Assembly: GCA_946479855.1 (NCBI GenBank)
Contig: CAMLHL010000015.1
Coordinates: 1 to 45,061 of the forward strand
Origin: an uncultured Pseudomonadota bacterium
GTDB lineage: Bacteria; Pseudomonadota; Gammaproteobacteria; Burkholderiales; Rhodocyclaceae
Direction: 5' to 3'
Length of the DNA stretch: 45,061 nt
Shown: positions 35,388 through 42,806 of the stretch, piece after piece
Layout: every line of letters starts with the position of its first letter
Numbering within the stretch: the first letter of the stretch is position 1
Translations under genes and position numbers: made by a program
Notes under the pieces: model-generated
What the model was told of the DNA's origin: nothing
Databases searched by the model: none
The model's input: only the letters and a program-made list of their open reading frames with translations

Positions 35388-37172
35388 TTAGTACGAGCGC
35401 GTCTTGAGGGCTACGGCCTCGACGGTCAGGGGTTGCATGTTGACCGGCTTGTAGCTGATCGAGTTATCAACCGGCGAGAACAGCGTGTGCTTCAGCCATT
35501 CCTTGTCGTTGCGGCCATTCGGGAACTCGGCGGTATCCGGTGCATCGTCGCGGACGTGGGCGCCGCGCGATTCCTTGCGGGCTTCGGCGGAGATCATCGT
35601 CGCCTTGGCAACTTCGATCAGGTTTTCCATTTCAAGCGCTTCGGTCCGGGCCGTGTTCCAGGCCATCGACTTGTCCTTGATTTCGAGCTGGCGGGCAGCC
35701 TTCTCGACTTCGAGGATCTTTTCGACACCCTGCTTCAGCATGTCGCCGAAACGGAAAACGCCGGCATGGTCCTGCATGGTCCGCTGCATGGCGAGACGGG
35801 TCTCGTGCACATTGGCACCACCCTTGCGGTTATCCAGCGCAGCGATGCGGGCCAGGGTCTTGTCGGCCACGTCCTTCGGCAGGTCACGGTGCGCGCGGCC
35901 AGCCTTGAGATCTTCCACCGCGGAGTCGCCGGCCGACTTACCGAAGACCAGCAGGTCGAGCAGCGAGTTGGTACCGAGACGGTTGGCCCCGTGCACGGAA
36001 GCGCAAGCGCACTCGCCACCGGCATAGAAACCGGGGACGACGCTATTCATGTCGCCATCCTTCGGCATCACGACACGGCCGGAGTAATGGGTCGGGATAC
36101 CGCCCATCTGGTAGTGACAGGTCGGCACGACCGGCAGCGGTTCCTTCAGGCAATCGACACCGGCGAACTGCAGGCCAATTTCGTGGATACCCGGCAGACG
36201 CTTCATGATCGTAGCGGGGTCGAGGTGAGTGATGTCGAGCAGGACATAGTCCTTGTTGACGCCACAGCCGCGGCCTTCCTTGATTTCGGTGGCCATGGCG
36301 CGGGAAACCACGTCGCGCGATGCCAGGTCCTTGGCATTCGGCGCGTAACGCTCCATGAAGCGTTCCTTGCTGCTGTTCCGCAGGATGCCGCCTTCGCCGC
36401 GCACGCCTTCGGTAATCAGCACACCGGCACCGGCGACGCCGGTCGGGTGGAACTGCCAGAATTCCATGTCTTCGAGCGGGATGCCGGCACGCGCCGCCAT
36501 GCCCAGGCCATCACCGGTATTGATGAAGGCATTGGTCGAGGAGTAGAAGATACGGCCGGCGCCGCCGGTCGCAAAAATGGTGGCGCGAGCGTGGAAGATC
36601 ACGATCTGGCCGGTTTCCATTTCCATCGCGGTGACACCGAGGACATGCCCCTCTTCGTCACGGATCAGGTCGAGCGCCATCCATTCGACGAAGAACTGGG
36701 TATTGGCCTTGACGTTGCGCTGGTACATGGCGTGCAGCATGGCGTGACCGGTACGGTCAGCCGCAGCGCAGGAGCGACGCACCGGCTTTTCGCCGAAATT
36801 GGACATGTGACCACCGAACGGGCGCTGGTAAATCTTGCCATCGTCGGTGCGGTCAAACGGCATGCCGTAGTGTTCAAGCTCGACGACCACTTCGTTGGCC
36901 TTCTTGCACATGAACTCGATCGCATCCTGGTCGCCGAGCCAGTCGGAACCCTTGACCGTATCGTACATATGCCACGTCCAGTGGTCTTCCTCGGAATTAC
37001 CGAGGGAAGCTGCGACACCACCCTGCGCCGCAACCGTGTGCGACCGGGTCGGGAAAACCTTGGAGAGGACGGCTGTCTTCAGGCCGGCCTCGGACAATTG
37101 GATTGCGGAACGCAGACCAGCACCACCAGCACCGACGATGACCGCATCAAACTTCAGAACAGGAATACTCAC
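35388..37172 (-). CDS. sdhA: Succinate dehydrogenase flavoprotein subunit
   Basis: Oxidises succinate to fumarate. 594 residues from GTG 37172, which has GGAGG 8 nt upstream; the frame is open further upstream into sdhD but without protein character. FAD-binding VIVGAGGAGLRSAI (11-24), covalent FAD His45 in RSHTVAAQGG, the substrate and catalytic region HPTGVAGAGVLITEG and GRGCG, TCHYQMGGIPTHYSG, and the C-terminal SRGAHVRDDAPD. Normal length for proteobacterial SdhA. It begins 2 bp after the sdhD stop. Confidence 0.97.
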   Translation of the reverse strand: MSIPVLKFDAVIVGAGGAGLRSAIQLSEAGLKTAVLSKVFPTRSHTVAAQGGVAASLGNSEEDHWTWHMYDTVKGSDWLGDQDAIEFMCKKANEVVVELEHYGMPFDRTDDGKIYQRPFGGHMSNFGEKPVRRSCAAADRTGHAMLHAMYQRNVKANTQFFVEWMALDLIRDEEGHVLGVTAMEMETGQIVIFHARATIFATGGAGRIFYSSTNAFINTGDGLGMAARAGIPLEDMEFWQFHPTGVAGAGVLITEGVRGEGGILRNSSKERFMERYAPNAKDLASRDVVSRAMATEIKEGRGCGVNKDYVLLDITHLDPATIMKRLPGIHEIGLQFAGVDCLKEPLPVVPTCHYQMGGIPTHYSGRVVMPKDGDMNSVVPGFYAGGECACASVHGANRLGTNSLLDLLVFGKSAGDSAVEDLKAGRAHRDLPKDVADKTLARIAALDNRKGGANVHETRLAMQRTMQDHAGVFRFGDMLKQGVEKILEVEKAARQLEIKDKSMAWNTARTEALEMENLIEVAKATMISAEARKESRGAHVRDDAPDTAEFPNGRNDKEWLKHTLFSPVDNSISYKPVNMQPLTVEAVALKTRSY

Positions 37173-37174
37173 GC

Positions 37175-37522
37175 TTACAGCCTCCAGAGAATCGCAGCAG
37201 CCCACGCCGTGTAACCAACCAGCGCGGTAGCGGTCAGCACATGCAGGGTCAGACGCAAGCCGGTCGGCTTGACGTAGTCCATCCAGATGTCACGCACGCC
37301 GATCCAGGCGTGGTAGAACAGGCTGACGAAAAACAGGAAGGTCAGGAACTTGATGACGCCATTGGCGAACACGCCCTGCCAGGCTTCGAAGGTTGAGGGA
37401 CGAACGACCAGCAGGACCGCTGAAATCAATACGGCATACACCGCCATGATGACAGCGGTGGCACGCTGGACAATCCAGTCCTTGAGGCCGTAATGGGCAC
37501 CGACAACAATACGGTTGATCAC
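37175..37522 (-). CDS. sdhD: Succinate dehydrogenase membrane anchor subunit SdhD
   Basis: 115 residues, three TM helices (about 15-38, 52-75, 88-112). Quinone/heme residues are present: His71 in FYHAWIGVRDIWMDY and Tyr83, both at E. coli-like positions. The GTG start at 37522 overlaps the sdhC stop by 4 bp (GTGA); the longer frame to 37651 is inside sdhC and not protein-like. Confidence 0.94.
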   Translation of the reverse strand: MINRIVVGAHYGLKDWIVQRATAVIMAVYAVLISAVLLVVRPSTFEAWQGVFANGVIKFLTFLFFVSLFYHAWIGVRDIWMDYVKPTGLRLTLHVLTATALVGYTAWAAAILWRL

Positions 37523-37905
37523 AGCAGAACCCCCCACAGGATCAGGGTCAGAGGAATGCTGACCGCGAGAACGATAGCCGCCGACTTGCGTGCAGGTTCT
37601 TTTTCGATGCCAACATGGAGATCCAGCAGCAGGAAGCGGATACCGGCACAAAAATGATGCACGAAAGCCCAGAGCAAGCCCGCCAGAACAACCTTGACCG
37701 GCAGCATGCCGGCGACGGACTGGAAGTTAGCAAAGCTTTCAGGAGATCCCAGGCTGGCACCGAAGAGCCAGAGCAGCACCGGAAGACAGAGAAACAATCC
37801 AGCACCGCTGACGCGATGAAGAATTGAAACCTTGCCCGCCAAAGGCAACCTGATAGTGGTCAAGTCCAAGTTTTTTGGACGTTTCTTGATGGTCATTTCT
37901 GCCAT
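37519..37905 (-). CDS. sdhC: Succinate dehydrogenase cytochrome b556 subunit SdhC
   Basis: 128 residues from ATG 37905 (ATG 37914 is the alternative, but it sits on the AGGGATG ribosome site). Family signature RP..LDLTTIRLP, then SILHRVSGAGLFL in the first TM. FVHHFCAGIRFLLLDL in the second helix pair supplies the axial heme His; three TMs in all. First gene of sdhCDAB-sdhE, 136 bp downstream of gntR with its own -10 element in that gap. Confidence 0.95.
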   Translation of the reverse strand: MAEMTIKKRPKNLDLTTIRLPLAGKVSILHRVSGAGLFLCLPVLLWLFGASLGSPESFANFQSVAGMLPVKVVLAGLLWAFVHHFCAGIRFLLLDLHVGIEKEPARKSAAIVLAVSIPLTLILWGVLL

Positions 37906-37967
37906 GAACGTCATCCCTCGCGTAAAGATGCGGTTATCCGCTTGTACGTGGTTTGAAAAGAACCGTA

Positions 37968-37973
37968 ATTATA
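37968..37973 (-). promoter_or_regulatory. sdhC -10 element
   Basis: Consensus TATAAT on the minus strand, 63 bp before the sdhC ATG, with no convincing -35 at 16-18 bp, which suggests an activated or regulated promoter. A GCGG-TTAT-CCGC mini-hairpin (37930-37941) lies in the predicted leader. Confidence 0.5.
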
Positions 37974-38041
37974 CATTCAAAATCAGCCAAAACATGACGC
38001 TCCGGCCTATTTCCGAGCTAGTTCGCAAGCACTACGGACCC

Positions 38042-38797
38042 CTAGCCCAAATCGTTCCGGTAATAGTGATGCTGGGTGCAATACAGACCCACACGCCACT
38101 CCACCGGCTTGTTCCCGTAGGTATAGGCCGTCCGCTCCACCAGCAGGAGCGGATCGCCCAGTCGCAGGCCGAGCAACCCGGCACTCTGGGCATCGGCGCC
38201 GACGGCTCGCAGATGCTCTACGGCGTGAATCATGCGAACGCCGAAATCAGTCTCGAACAAGCTGTACAGGGAACGTTCACCACCGCGCAGTTTTTCAAGA
38301 GTCAGGCCACTGAACAAATCCGCAACCAGAAAAATTTGATCAAAAACAACCGGTTCCCCATTAAAGCGCAACAATCGCTTGACGTGCATTACCCGATCGC
38401 CAGCCCGCAAACCAAGCACAGCCGCCACCTCGGGCGTTGCCTCAATGGATTCACAAAAAAACGGGTCGCTAACCGTTTGCATCGCCTTGCCATCATTGGA
38501 AACCAGGCGTAAAAAACGATAGAAAGAACGCGGATCGCTGTGCGTGGCAACGAAGGTCCCCTTGCCTTGCCGCCGGACCAGCATATTTTCGGCGGCCATT
38601 TCGTCGATCGCCTTGCGCACCGTCCCCTGGCTGACGTTGAAACGCAATGCCAGATCCCCCTCACTGGGGATGGCGTCGCCAGGCCCCCACTCCCCCTCCT
38701 CCAGGCTACGGATCAGGAAATCCTTGATCTGACGGTACAGGGGACTGAAGGTCGGCGAAGCTGCACGAGTAGCAGGGCGGGAAACGTCACGGGTCAT
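38042..38797 (-). CDS. GntR-family (HutC/UTRA) transcriptional regulator of the TCA cluster
   Basis: 251 residues from ATG 38797. N-terminal winged helix (about 18-85: PLYRQIKDFLIRSLEEGEW, IPSEGDLALRFNVSQGTVRKA, VRRQGKGTFVA) and a C-terminal UTRA ligand domain (about 100-245, with GEPVVFDQIFL and VEWRVGLYC) mark the HutC subfamily. The same frame is open through the mdh antisense strand but only this part is protein-like. Position between sdhC (same strand) and mdh (divergent) points to control of the TCA genes and of itself. The effector is unknown; a TCA carboxylate is a reasonable guess. A perfect palindrome 46 bp upstream is the likely operator. Confidence 0.93.
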   Translation of the reverse strand: MTRDVSRPATRAASPTFSPLYRQIKDFLIRSLEEGEWGPGDAIPSEGDLALRFNVSQGTVRKAIDEMAAENMLVRRQGKGTFVATHSDPRSFYRFLRLVSNDGKAMQTVSDPFFCESIEATPEVAAVLGLRAGDRVMHVKRLLRFNGEPVVFDQIFLVADLFSGLTLEKLRGGERSLYSLFETDFGVRMIHAVEHLRAVGADAQSAGLLGLRLGDPLLLVERTAYTYGNKPVEWRVGLYCTQHHYYRNDLG

Positions 38798-38842
38798 GGA
38801 CGCAAATTTCAGCACATTTCGCACCGAGCGTCCACGAAAAGT

Positions 38843-38858
38843 TGTCTTATATAAGACA
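38843..38858. promoter_or_regulatory. Perfect 16-bp palindrome, likely GntR operator
   Basis: TGTCTTATATAAGACA is fully self-complementary. It lies in the gntR-mdh divergent gap. Its TATA core could serve as, or overlap, the gntR -10, fitting autorepression, and it sits 10 bp upstream of the mdh -35. Symmetric AT-centred sites of this size are typical for GntR dimers. No second exact copy was seen at the sdhC, gltA or sucA promoters. Confidence 0.7.
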
Positions 38859-38867
38859 GATGATGAA

Positions 38868-38896
38868 TTGACAGAAAATCGCCGAACTTCTAACAT
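38868..38896 (+). promoter_or_regulatory. Sigma70 promoter of mdh
   Basis: -35 TTGACA (perfect), 17-bp spacer, -10 TAACAT. Start near 38903, about 100 bp before the mdh ATG. The palindrome 38843-38858 would be centred near -52. Confidence 0.75.
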
Positions 38897-39001
38897 CGAT
38901 GGTCTCTCGTGCCTGCTGACGACGCAAGGCGTAAAACACAAGCTGGCAATCGAGCAGACCCGCACAATTTCAACCACGCTGTTTAAATACAGGAGCGACA
39001 T

Positions 39002-39988
39002 ATGTCCAAAGCCCCCATGCGCGTTGCCATCACCGGCGCCGCCGGCCAGATCGGTTATAGCCTGCTGTTCCGCATCGCCTCCGGCGAAATGCTCGGCAAA
39101 GACCAGCCGGTCATCCTTCAGTTGCTCGACCTGCCGCAAGCGCAGCAAGCCGTGAAGGGCGTCATGATGGAGCTGGAAGACTGCGCATTCCCGCTGCTCG
39201 CCGGCATGGTTGCCACCGATGATCCGAACGTCGCCTTCAAGGACGCCGATGTCTGCCTGCTGGTTGGCGCCCGTCCGCGCACCAAGGGCATGGAACGTGC
39301 CGACCTGCTGACCGCCAACGGCGCCATCTTCACCGTTCAGGGCAAGGCCATTGCCGAGAACGCCAAGGAAGACGTCAAGGTTCTGGTCGTCGGCAATCCC
39401 TGCAACACCAACGCCTTCATCGCCGCTGCCGCTGCCAAGAAGGTTGGCCGCACCAACCCGAACAACTACCATGGCATGCTGCGCCTGGACCACAACCGTG
39501 CCCTGTCGCAACTCGCCGGCAAGACCGGCCGTGACGTTTCTTCCCTGAAGAAGCTGGTCGTCTGGGGCAACCACTCGCCGACGATGTACGCCGACTACCG
39601 CTACACCACCTCCAACGGCGACAGCGTCAAGTCCCTGATCAACGACCACGCCTGGAACAACGACGTCTTCCTGCCGACCGTTGGCAAGCGCGGCGCCGCC
39701 ATCATCGAAGCCCGCGGCCTCTCCTCGGCTGCCTCCGCCGCCAACGCCGCTATCGATCACATCCACGACTGGGTGCTCGGTTCCGACGAATGGGTCACCA
39801 TGGGCGTGCCGTCCGACGGCTCCTACGGCATTCCGGCCGGCATCGTGTTCGGCTTCCCGTGCGAGTGCAAGGGCGGTTCCTTCAAGATCATCCAGGGTCT
39901 GGAAATCGACGAGTACAGCCGTGAGAAGATCAACATCACCCTCAAGGAACTGACCGACGAGGCCGAAGCCGTCAAGGACATGCTGTAA
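39002..39988 (+). CDS. mdh: Malate dehydrogenase
   Basis: NAD-dependent oxidation of malate to oxaloacetate. 328 residues, the longer cytosolic-type MDH found in betaproteobacteria. NAD-binding [13 protein letters not shown] (10-22), substrate Arg loop [25 protein letters not shown], catalytic LDHNRA and [17 protein letters not shown] lies 7 nt before the ATG. Monocistronic: strong promoter upstream, strong terminator 25 bp after the stop. Confidence 0.97.
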   Translation: MSKAPMRVAITGAAGQIGYSLLFRIASGEMLGKDQPVILQLLDLPQAQQAVKGVMMELEDCAFPLLAGMVATDDPNVAFKDADVCLLVGARPRTKGMERADLLTANGAIFTVQGKAIAENAKEDVKVLVVGNPCNTNAFIAAAAAKKVGRTNPNNYHGMLRLDHNRALSQLAGKTGRDVSSLKKLVVWGNHSPTMYADYRYTTSNGDSVKSLINDHAWNNDVFLPTVGKRGAAIIEARGLSSAASAANAAIDHIHDWVLGSDEWVTMGVPSDGSYGIPAGIVFGFPCECKGGSFKIIQGLEIDEYSREKINITLKELTDEAEAVKDML

Positions 39989-40013
39989 TCAGCATCGTTT
40001 CCTGGTTTCAGCG

Positions 40014-40044
40014 AAAGGCCGCGGTAAAATACCGCGGCCTTTTT
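40014..40044 (+). terminator. Intrinsic terminator after mdh
   Basis: AAAGGCCGCGGTA pairs with TACCGCGGCCTTT around a 3-nt loop, then TTTTTCTTTT. A very stable stem ending mdh transcription. The next gene starts about 20 bp later with no clear ribosome site. Confidence 0.95.
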
Positions 40045-40064
40045 CTTTTCGGACTCCGCAAATC

Positions 40065-41048
40065 ATGCGCCATCCAAAAACCGTCCTCTTTGCCGGCGAA
40101 AAGCCCTTCCCCGTACTGCCTGCAGTCGACCATTACGCCGGTTCGGAAAAGCTGATGAAGAAAGCCCTGCAACTACAGAAGGAGCTGGGTCCGATCTTCG
40201 ACATCACCTGCGACTGCGAGGACGGCGCCCATGCCGGCGCCGAGCGCGAGCACGCCGAAATGGCGGCAGCCGTCATCATGAGCGGGGACAACCTGTTCAA
40301 CCGTGTCGGCGCACGCGTCCATGACGTGACGCATGCCCACTGGCGGCAGGACATGGAAATCCTGGTCGGTATTGCCGGCAACCGCCTCCCCTTCATCACC
40401 CTGCCCAAACCCTGCAGCGCAGGCGATGTTGCGGTCCAGATCGAGGCACTGCGTGAAAACGAACGAAAATTCGGGGTCGACCGCAGGATTCCCGTACATG
40501 TCCTGATCGAAACGCATGGCGCCTTGCGCGAAGTATGGGAAATTGCCGCCTTGCCCGGTGTCGAGAGCCTCGATTTCGGCCTGATGGATTTCGTCTCCGG
40601 CCATCACGGCGCGATCCCCGGTAGCGCCATGAAAAGTCCAGGTCAGTTCGATCACCCGCTGGTCGCCCGAGCCAAGTGCGAGATCAGCGCCGCGGCACTG
40701 GCCTGCGGCGTCGTCCCCTCGCACAACGTGACCACCGAACTGAAGGATATCGAATTCATCCGCAACGACGCCCGGCGAGCCCGCAGCGAATTCGGCTACC
40801 TGCGCATGTGGAGCATTCACCCGAACCAGATCGTGCCCATCGTCGAAGCCATGCGTCCCGACTTTTCCGAGGTCCAGACCGCCACTGAAATCCTGATCGC
40901 CGCTCAGGACATGGATTGGGGTCCCATCCAGCATGAGGGCAAACTGCACGATCGGGCTTCCTATCGCTATTACTGGGAGTTGCTTGACCGCGCCCAGATC
41001 ACCGGCATGGATATCCCGGCCGAGGCCAAGCAGCGTTTCTTTGGCTGA
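40065..41048 (+). CDS. HpcH/HpaI aldolase / CitE-like lyase family protein
   Basis: 327 residues of the CitE/malyl-CoA-lyase superfamily (TIM barrel, Mg-dependent C-C lyases on acyl-CoA or keto-acid substrates). Seen: acidic DCEDGAHAGAE near residue 46, VLIETHGALREVW (metal-ligand Glu), LDFGLMDFVSGHHG (metal-ligand Asp), and WSIHPNQIVPI, the family's IHPxQ motif. The usual RVN Arg motif reads RVHDV. It is not accompanied by CitD/CitF, so it is not citrate lyase. Next to mdh, a role in malyl- or citramalyl-CoA cleavage is possible (inference). It overlaps truC by 8 bp. Confidence 0.85.
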   Translation: MRHPKTVLFAGEKPFPVLPAVDHYAGSEKLMKKALQLQKELGPIFDITCDCEDGAHAGAEREHAEMAAAVIMSGDNLFNRVGARVHDVTHAHWRQDMEILVGIAGNRLPFITLPKPCSAGDVAVQIEALRENERKFGVDRRIPVHVLIETHGALREVWEIAALPGVESLDFGLMDFVSGHHGAIPGSAMKSPGQFDHPLVARAKCEISAAALACGVVPSHNVTTELKDIEFIRNDARRARSEFGYLRMWSIHPNQIVPIVEAMRPDFSEVQTATEILIAAQDMDWGPIQHEGKLHDRASYRYYWELLDRAQITGMDIPAEAKQRFFG

Positions 41049-41772
41049 AGAACTGCCTCTCCTCTATCGCGACGAGCATATTGTCGTCGTGGACAAGCCA
41101 CCCGGCCTGCTCGTCCATCGCTCGGAAATCGACCGCCATGAGACACGTTTTGCCATCCAGATCCTGCGCGACCAGATCGGCCAGAAGGTGTGGCCGGCGC
41201 ATCGGCTGGACCGGGGCACCTCGGGCGTCCTGCTGTTCGGTCTAAGCCCGAGCATCGCCAGTCAATTGAGCAGGCAATTCGAATCCGGCACCGTGGAAAA
41301 ACGCTACTGGGCCGTCGTGCGCGGCTATCCGCCGGCCTCCGGCAGCATTGACTACCCACTTTCCCGACAGCGCGATGCCTACGAATTTCAGGGCGACCGA
41401 AGCAGCACCGAAGCCCAGCCAGCCTTGACGCATTTCAGGTCGCTGGCAGAAGTCGAGTTAGCGGTCGAGGTAGACCGCTACCCGACCAGCCGGTACGCGC
41501 TCCTGGAACTGGAGCCGGTTACCGGTCGGCGGCACCAGATCAGACGCCACCTGAAACATATTGCTCACCCGGTCATCGGCGACGCTACACATGGCAAGGG
41601 GCGCCACAACCGCTACTTTGCCGAGCACCTGGGCTGCCACCGGCTGCTGCTGGCCTGCATTCGACTCGGCTTCAACCACCCCATCGACGGGCGACGCCTG
41701 GAAATAAAAGCGCCAGTATCCGGCGAATTCGCCGCGACACTGGCACGCCTAGGCTGGAGTGCCATTCAGTAG
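41041..41772 (+). CDS. truC: tRNA pseudouridine synthase C (TruC-like, RluA family)
   Basis: Makes pseudouridine, in E. coli at tRNA position 65. 243 residues from a TTG start at 41041 that overlaps the lyase stop (TTGGCTGA); no ATG/GTG gives the full N-terminus LLYRDEHIVVVDKPPGLLVHRS. Catalytic Asp57 lies in HRLDRGTSG, with ELEPVTGRRHQIRRHLKHI and HPVIGDATHGKGRHNR downstream. The RDQIGQKVWPAHRLDR and PLSRQRD context match TruC better than RluA/C/D. Its stop overlaps the convergent CBS gene by 7 bp. Confidence 0.88.
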   Translation: MAEELPLLYRDEHIVVVDKPPGLLVHRSEIDRHETRFAIQILRDQIGQKVWPAHRLDRGTSGVLLFGLSPSIASQLSRQFESGTVEKRYWAVVRGYPPASGSIDYPLSRQRDAYEFQGDRSSTEAQPALTHFRSLAEVELAVEVDRYPTSRYALLELEPVTGRRHQIRRHLKHIAHPVIGDATHGKGRHNRYFAEHLGCHRLLLACIRLGFNHPIDGRRLEIKAPVSGEFAATLARLGWSAIQ

Positions 41773-42206
41773 CCGATGGAGGCCTCAAGTTCTTTGAGGT
41801 GCTGCATTTCCCGTTCGAGTTCAATCAAGTCCTCGCCCAACGCGTCGCGCGCCGAAACCATGCCAATCGGCACGCCGTTCGCATCAACCACCGGTACGTG
41901 GCGAAATCCTCCTTCGGCCATCATGTACAGGGCATGGGCCAGCGGCTTGTCCACCCCGATAGTCTGAGGCTTGCTGGCCATCACCTGAGCCAGCGTCGTC
42001 GCATCCGGATCGAGACCGGCCGAAAGAATCTTGTTGAGCGCATCACGCTCGGTAAAAATACCGGCGATCTGGGCATTCTCAAGGACCAGCAGCGCACCGA
42101 TTTTCCTTTCCGTCATCAGGCGACAAGCCGAGCGCACGGTCATTTCCTTGGTCGCCGTAACCAGACTACGGCCATCCAGCATGTTGCTGATCATCCTTCC
42201 GGACAT
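41766..42206 (-). CDS. CBS-domain pair protein
   Basis: 146 residues made of two CBS domains (about 8-65 and 72-135). Seen: VRSACRLMTERKIGALLVLE, GIFTERDALNKIL, ALYMMAEGGFRHVPVVD and GMVSARDALGEDL. Such stand-alone Bateman modules bind adenosyl nucleotides and act as energy sensors. A C-terminal helix (LIELEREMQHLKELEASIGY) may oligomerise. Two adjacent ATGs (42209, 42206) follow AAAGGAG; 42206 gives the better spacing. It overlaps truC 3' to 3' by 7 bp. The partner is unknown. Confidence 0.88.
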   Translation of the reverse strand: MSGRMISNMLDGRSLVTATKEMTVRSACRLMTERKIGALLVLENAQIAGIFTERDALNKILSAGLDPDATTLAQVMASKPQTIGVDKPLAHALYMMAEGGFRHVPVVDANGVPIGMVSARDALGEDLIELEREMQHLKELEASIGY

Positions 42207-42276
42207 CATTGTCTCCTTTATATTTTGGCTATGGGGCGGGTAGCCTGCGCGCCAGGCAACACCGCACATGCAGAGA

Positions 42277-42348
42277 TTACATCACCTTGATGACAATCAG
42301 CGCAATGGCCGCGAAGATGATGACCATGCCTATCAGCTCAATGTTCAA
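42277..42348 (-). CDS. Possible 23-residue single-TM peptide
   Basis: A TTG start at 42348 with TAAGG 6 nt upstream encodes NIELIGMVIIFAAIALIVIK followed by VM and TAA: one acidic residue then a continuous hydrophobic helix ending in Lys. It lies 16 bp after the mini-PstS gene and 70 bp before the CBS gene, all on one strand. Small size and TTG start make it uncertain, but ribosome-site spacing and membrane-helix quality are better than chance gaps elsewhere here. Confidence 0.35.
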   Translation of the reverse strand: MNIELIGMVIIFAAIALIVIKVM

Positions 42349-42364
42349 TGGCGGCCTTAAGAAA

Positions 42365-42802
42365 TTATCGCCCGAGTTCGTAGACCACACGCACCCGCGC
42401 ATCAGCCTTGGATAGGTCGACAAAGCCGATCCCCCCGGGATGGGAGGCAACCCACTTCAACACCTCTTCCGGTGAACCAACCTTCGGCGGCGGTTGCATT
42501 CGCCCCGAGAAAACCTGGCGCGACCAGTAGGAATTGACTTCGGAGAGGTCCTTGCCGACCAGTTCGCTATAGAAGCGCTCGCGGTCGGGGTGGGTATCGG
42601 CCAGATCCACCGGTTGCGCCTCGACGCCGTTGAAGAACTGACGATTGCGGCCGAAGAAGATATTCACGACCTCGTTGCGAGTCATCGCCGCGACGCCGCA
42701 ACGGATATTGGCGACGACGACCAGTTCGGCGCGCACCTCCGCGAGTGGTTGCATCAGCAACCAGCCCATGGCGAAGAGAAGAAAGAGGCGACGAATCGAC
42801 AT
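42365..42802 (-). CDS. Mini PstS-like periplasmic phosphate-binding-fold protein
   Basis: 145 residues with a signal peptide (about 1-25, cleaved after VRA). It looks like the short PstS-like (PBP) proteins: MTRNEVVNIFFGRNRQFFNG, the SYWSRQVFSGRMQPPP segment, GSPEEVLKWVASHPGGIGFV. It is about half the size of true PstS, missing one lobe, so it is not a normal transport receptor. It begins 4 bp after the porin gene stop, so the two are co-expressed. Such pairs occur in many proteobacteria; function unproven. Confidence 0.82.
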   Translation of the reverse strand: MSIRRLFLLFAMGWLLMQPLAEVRAELVVVANIRCGVAAMTRNEVVNIFFGRNRQFFNGVEAQPVDLADTHPDRERFYSELVGKDLSEVNSYWSRQVFSGRMQPPPKVGSPEEVLKWVASHPGGIGFVDLSKADARVRVVYELGR

Positions 42803-42806
42803 TGGC

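Noticed and set aside
34761..37214. 817-codon open frame antisense to sdhA/sdhB
   Set aside because: Same GC shadow effect; crosses two real genes and has no protein motifs.
38798..39766. Upstream extension of the gntR frame
   Set aside because: Antisense to mdh; gntR homology begins just after ATG 38797.
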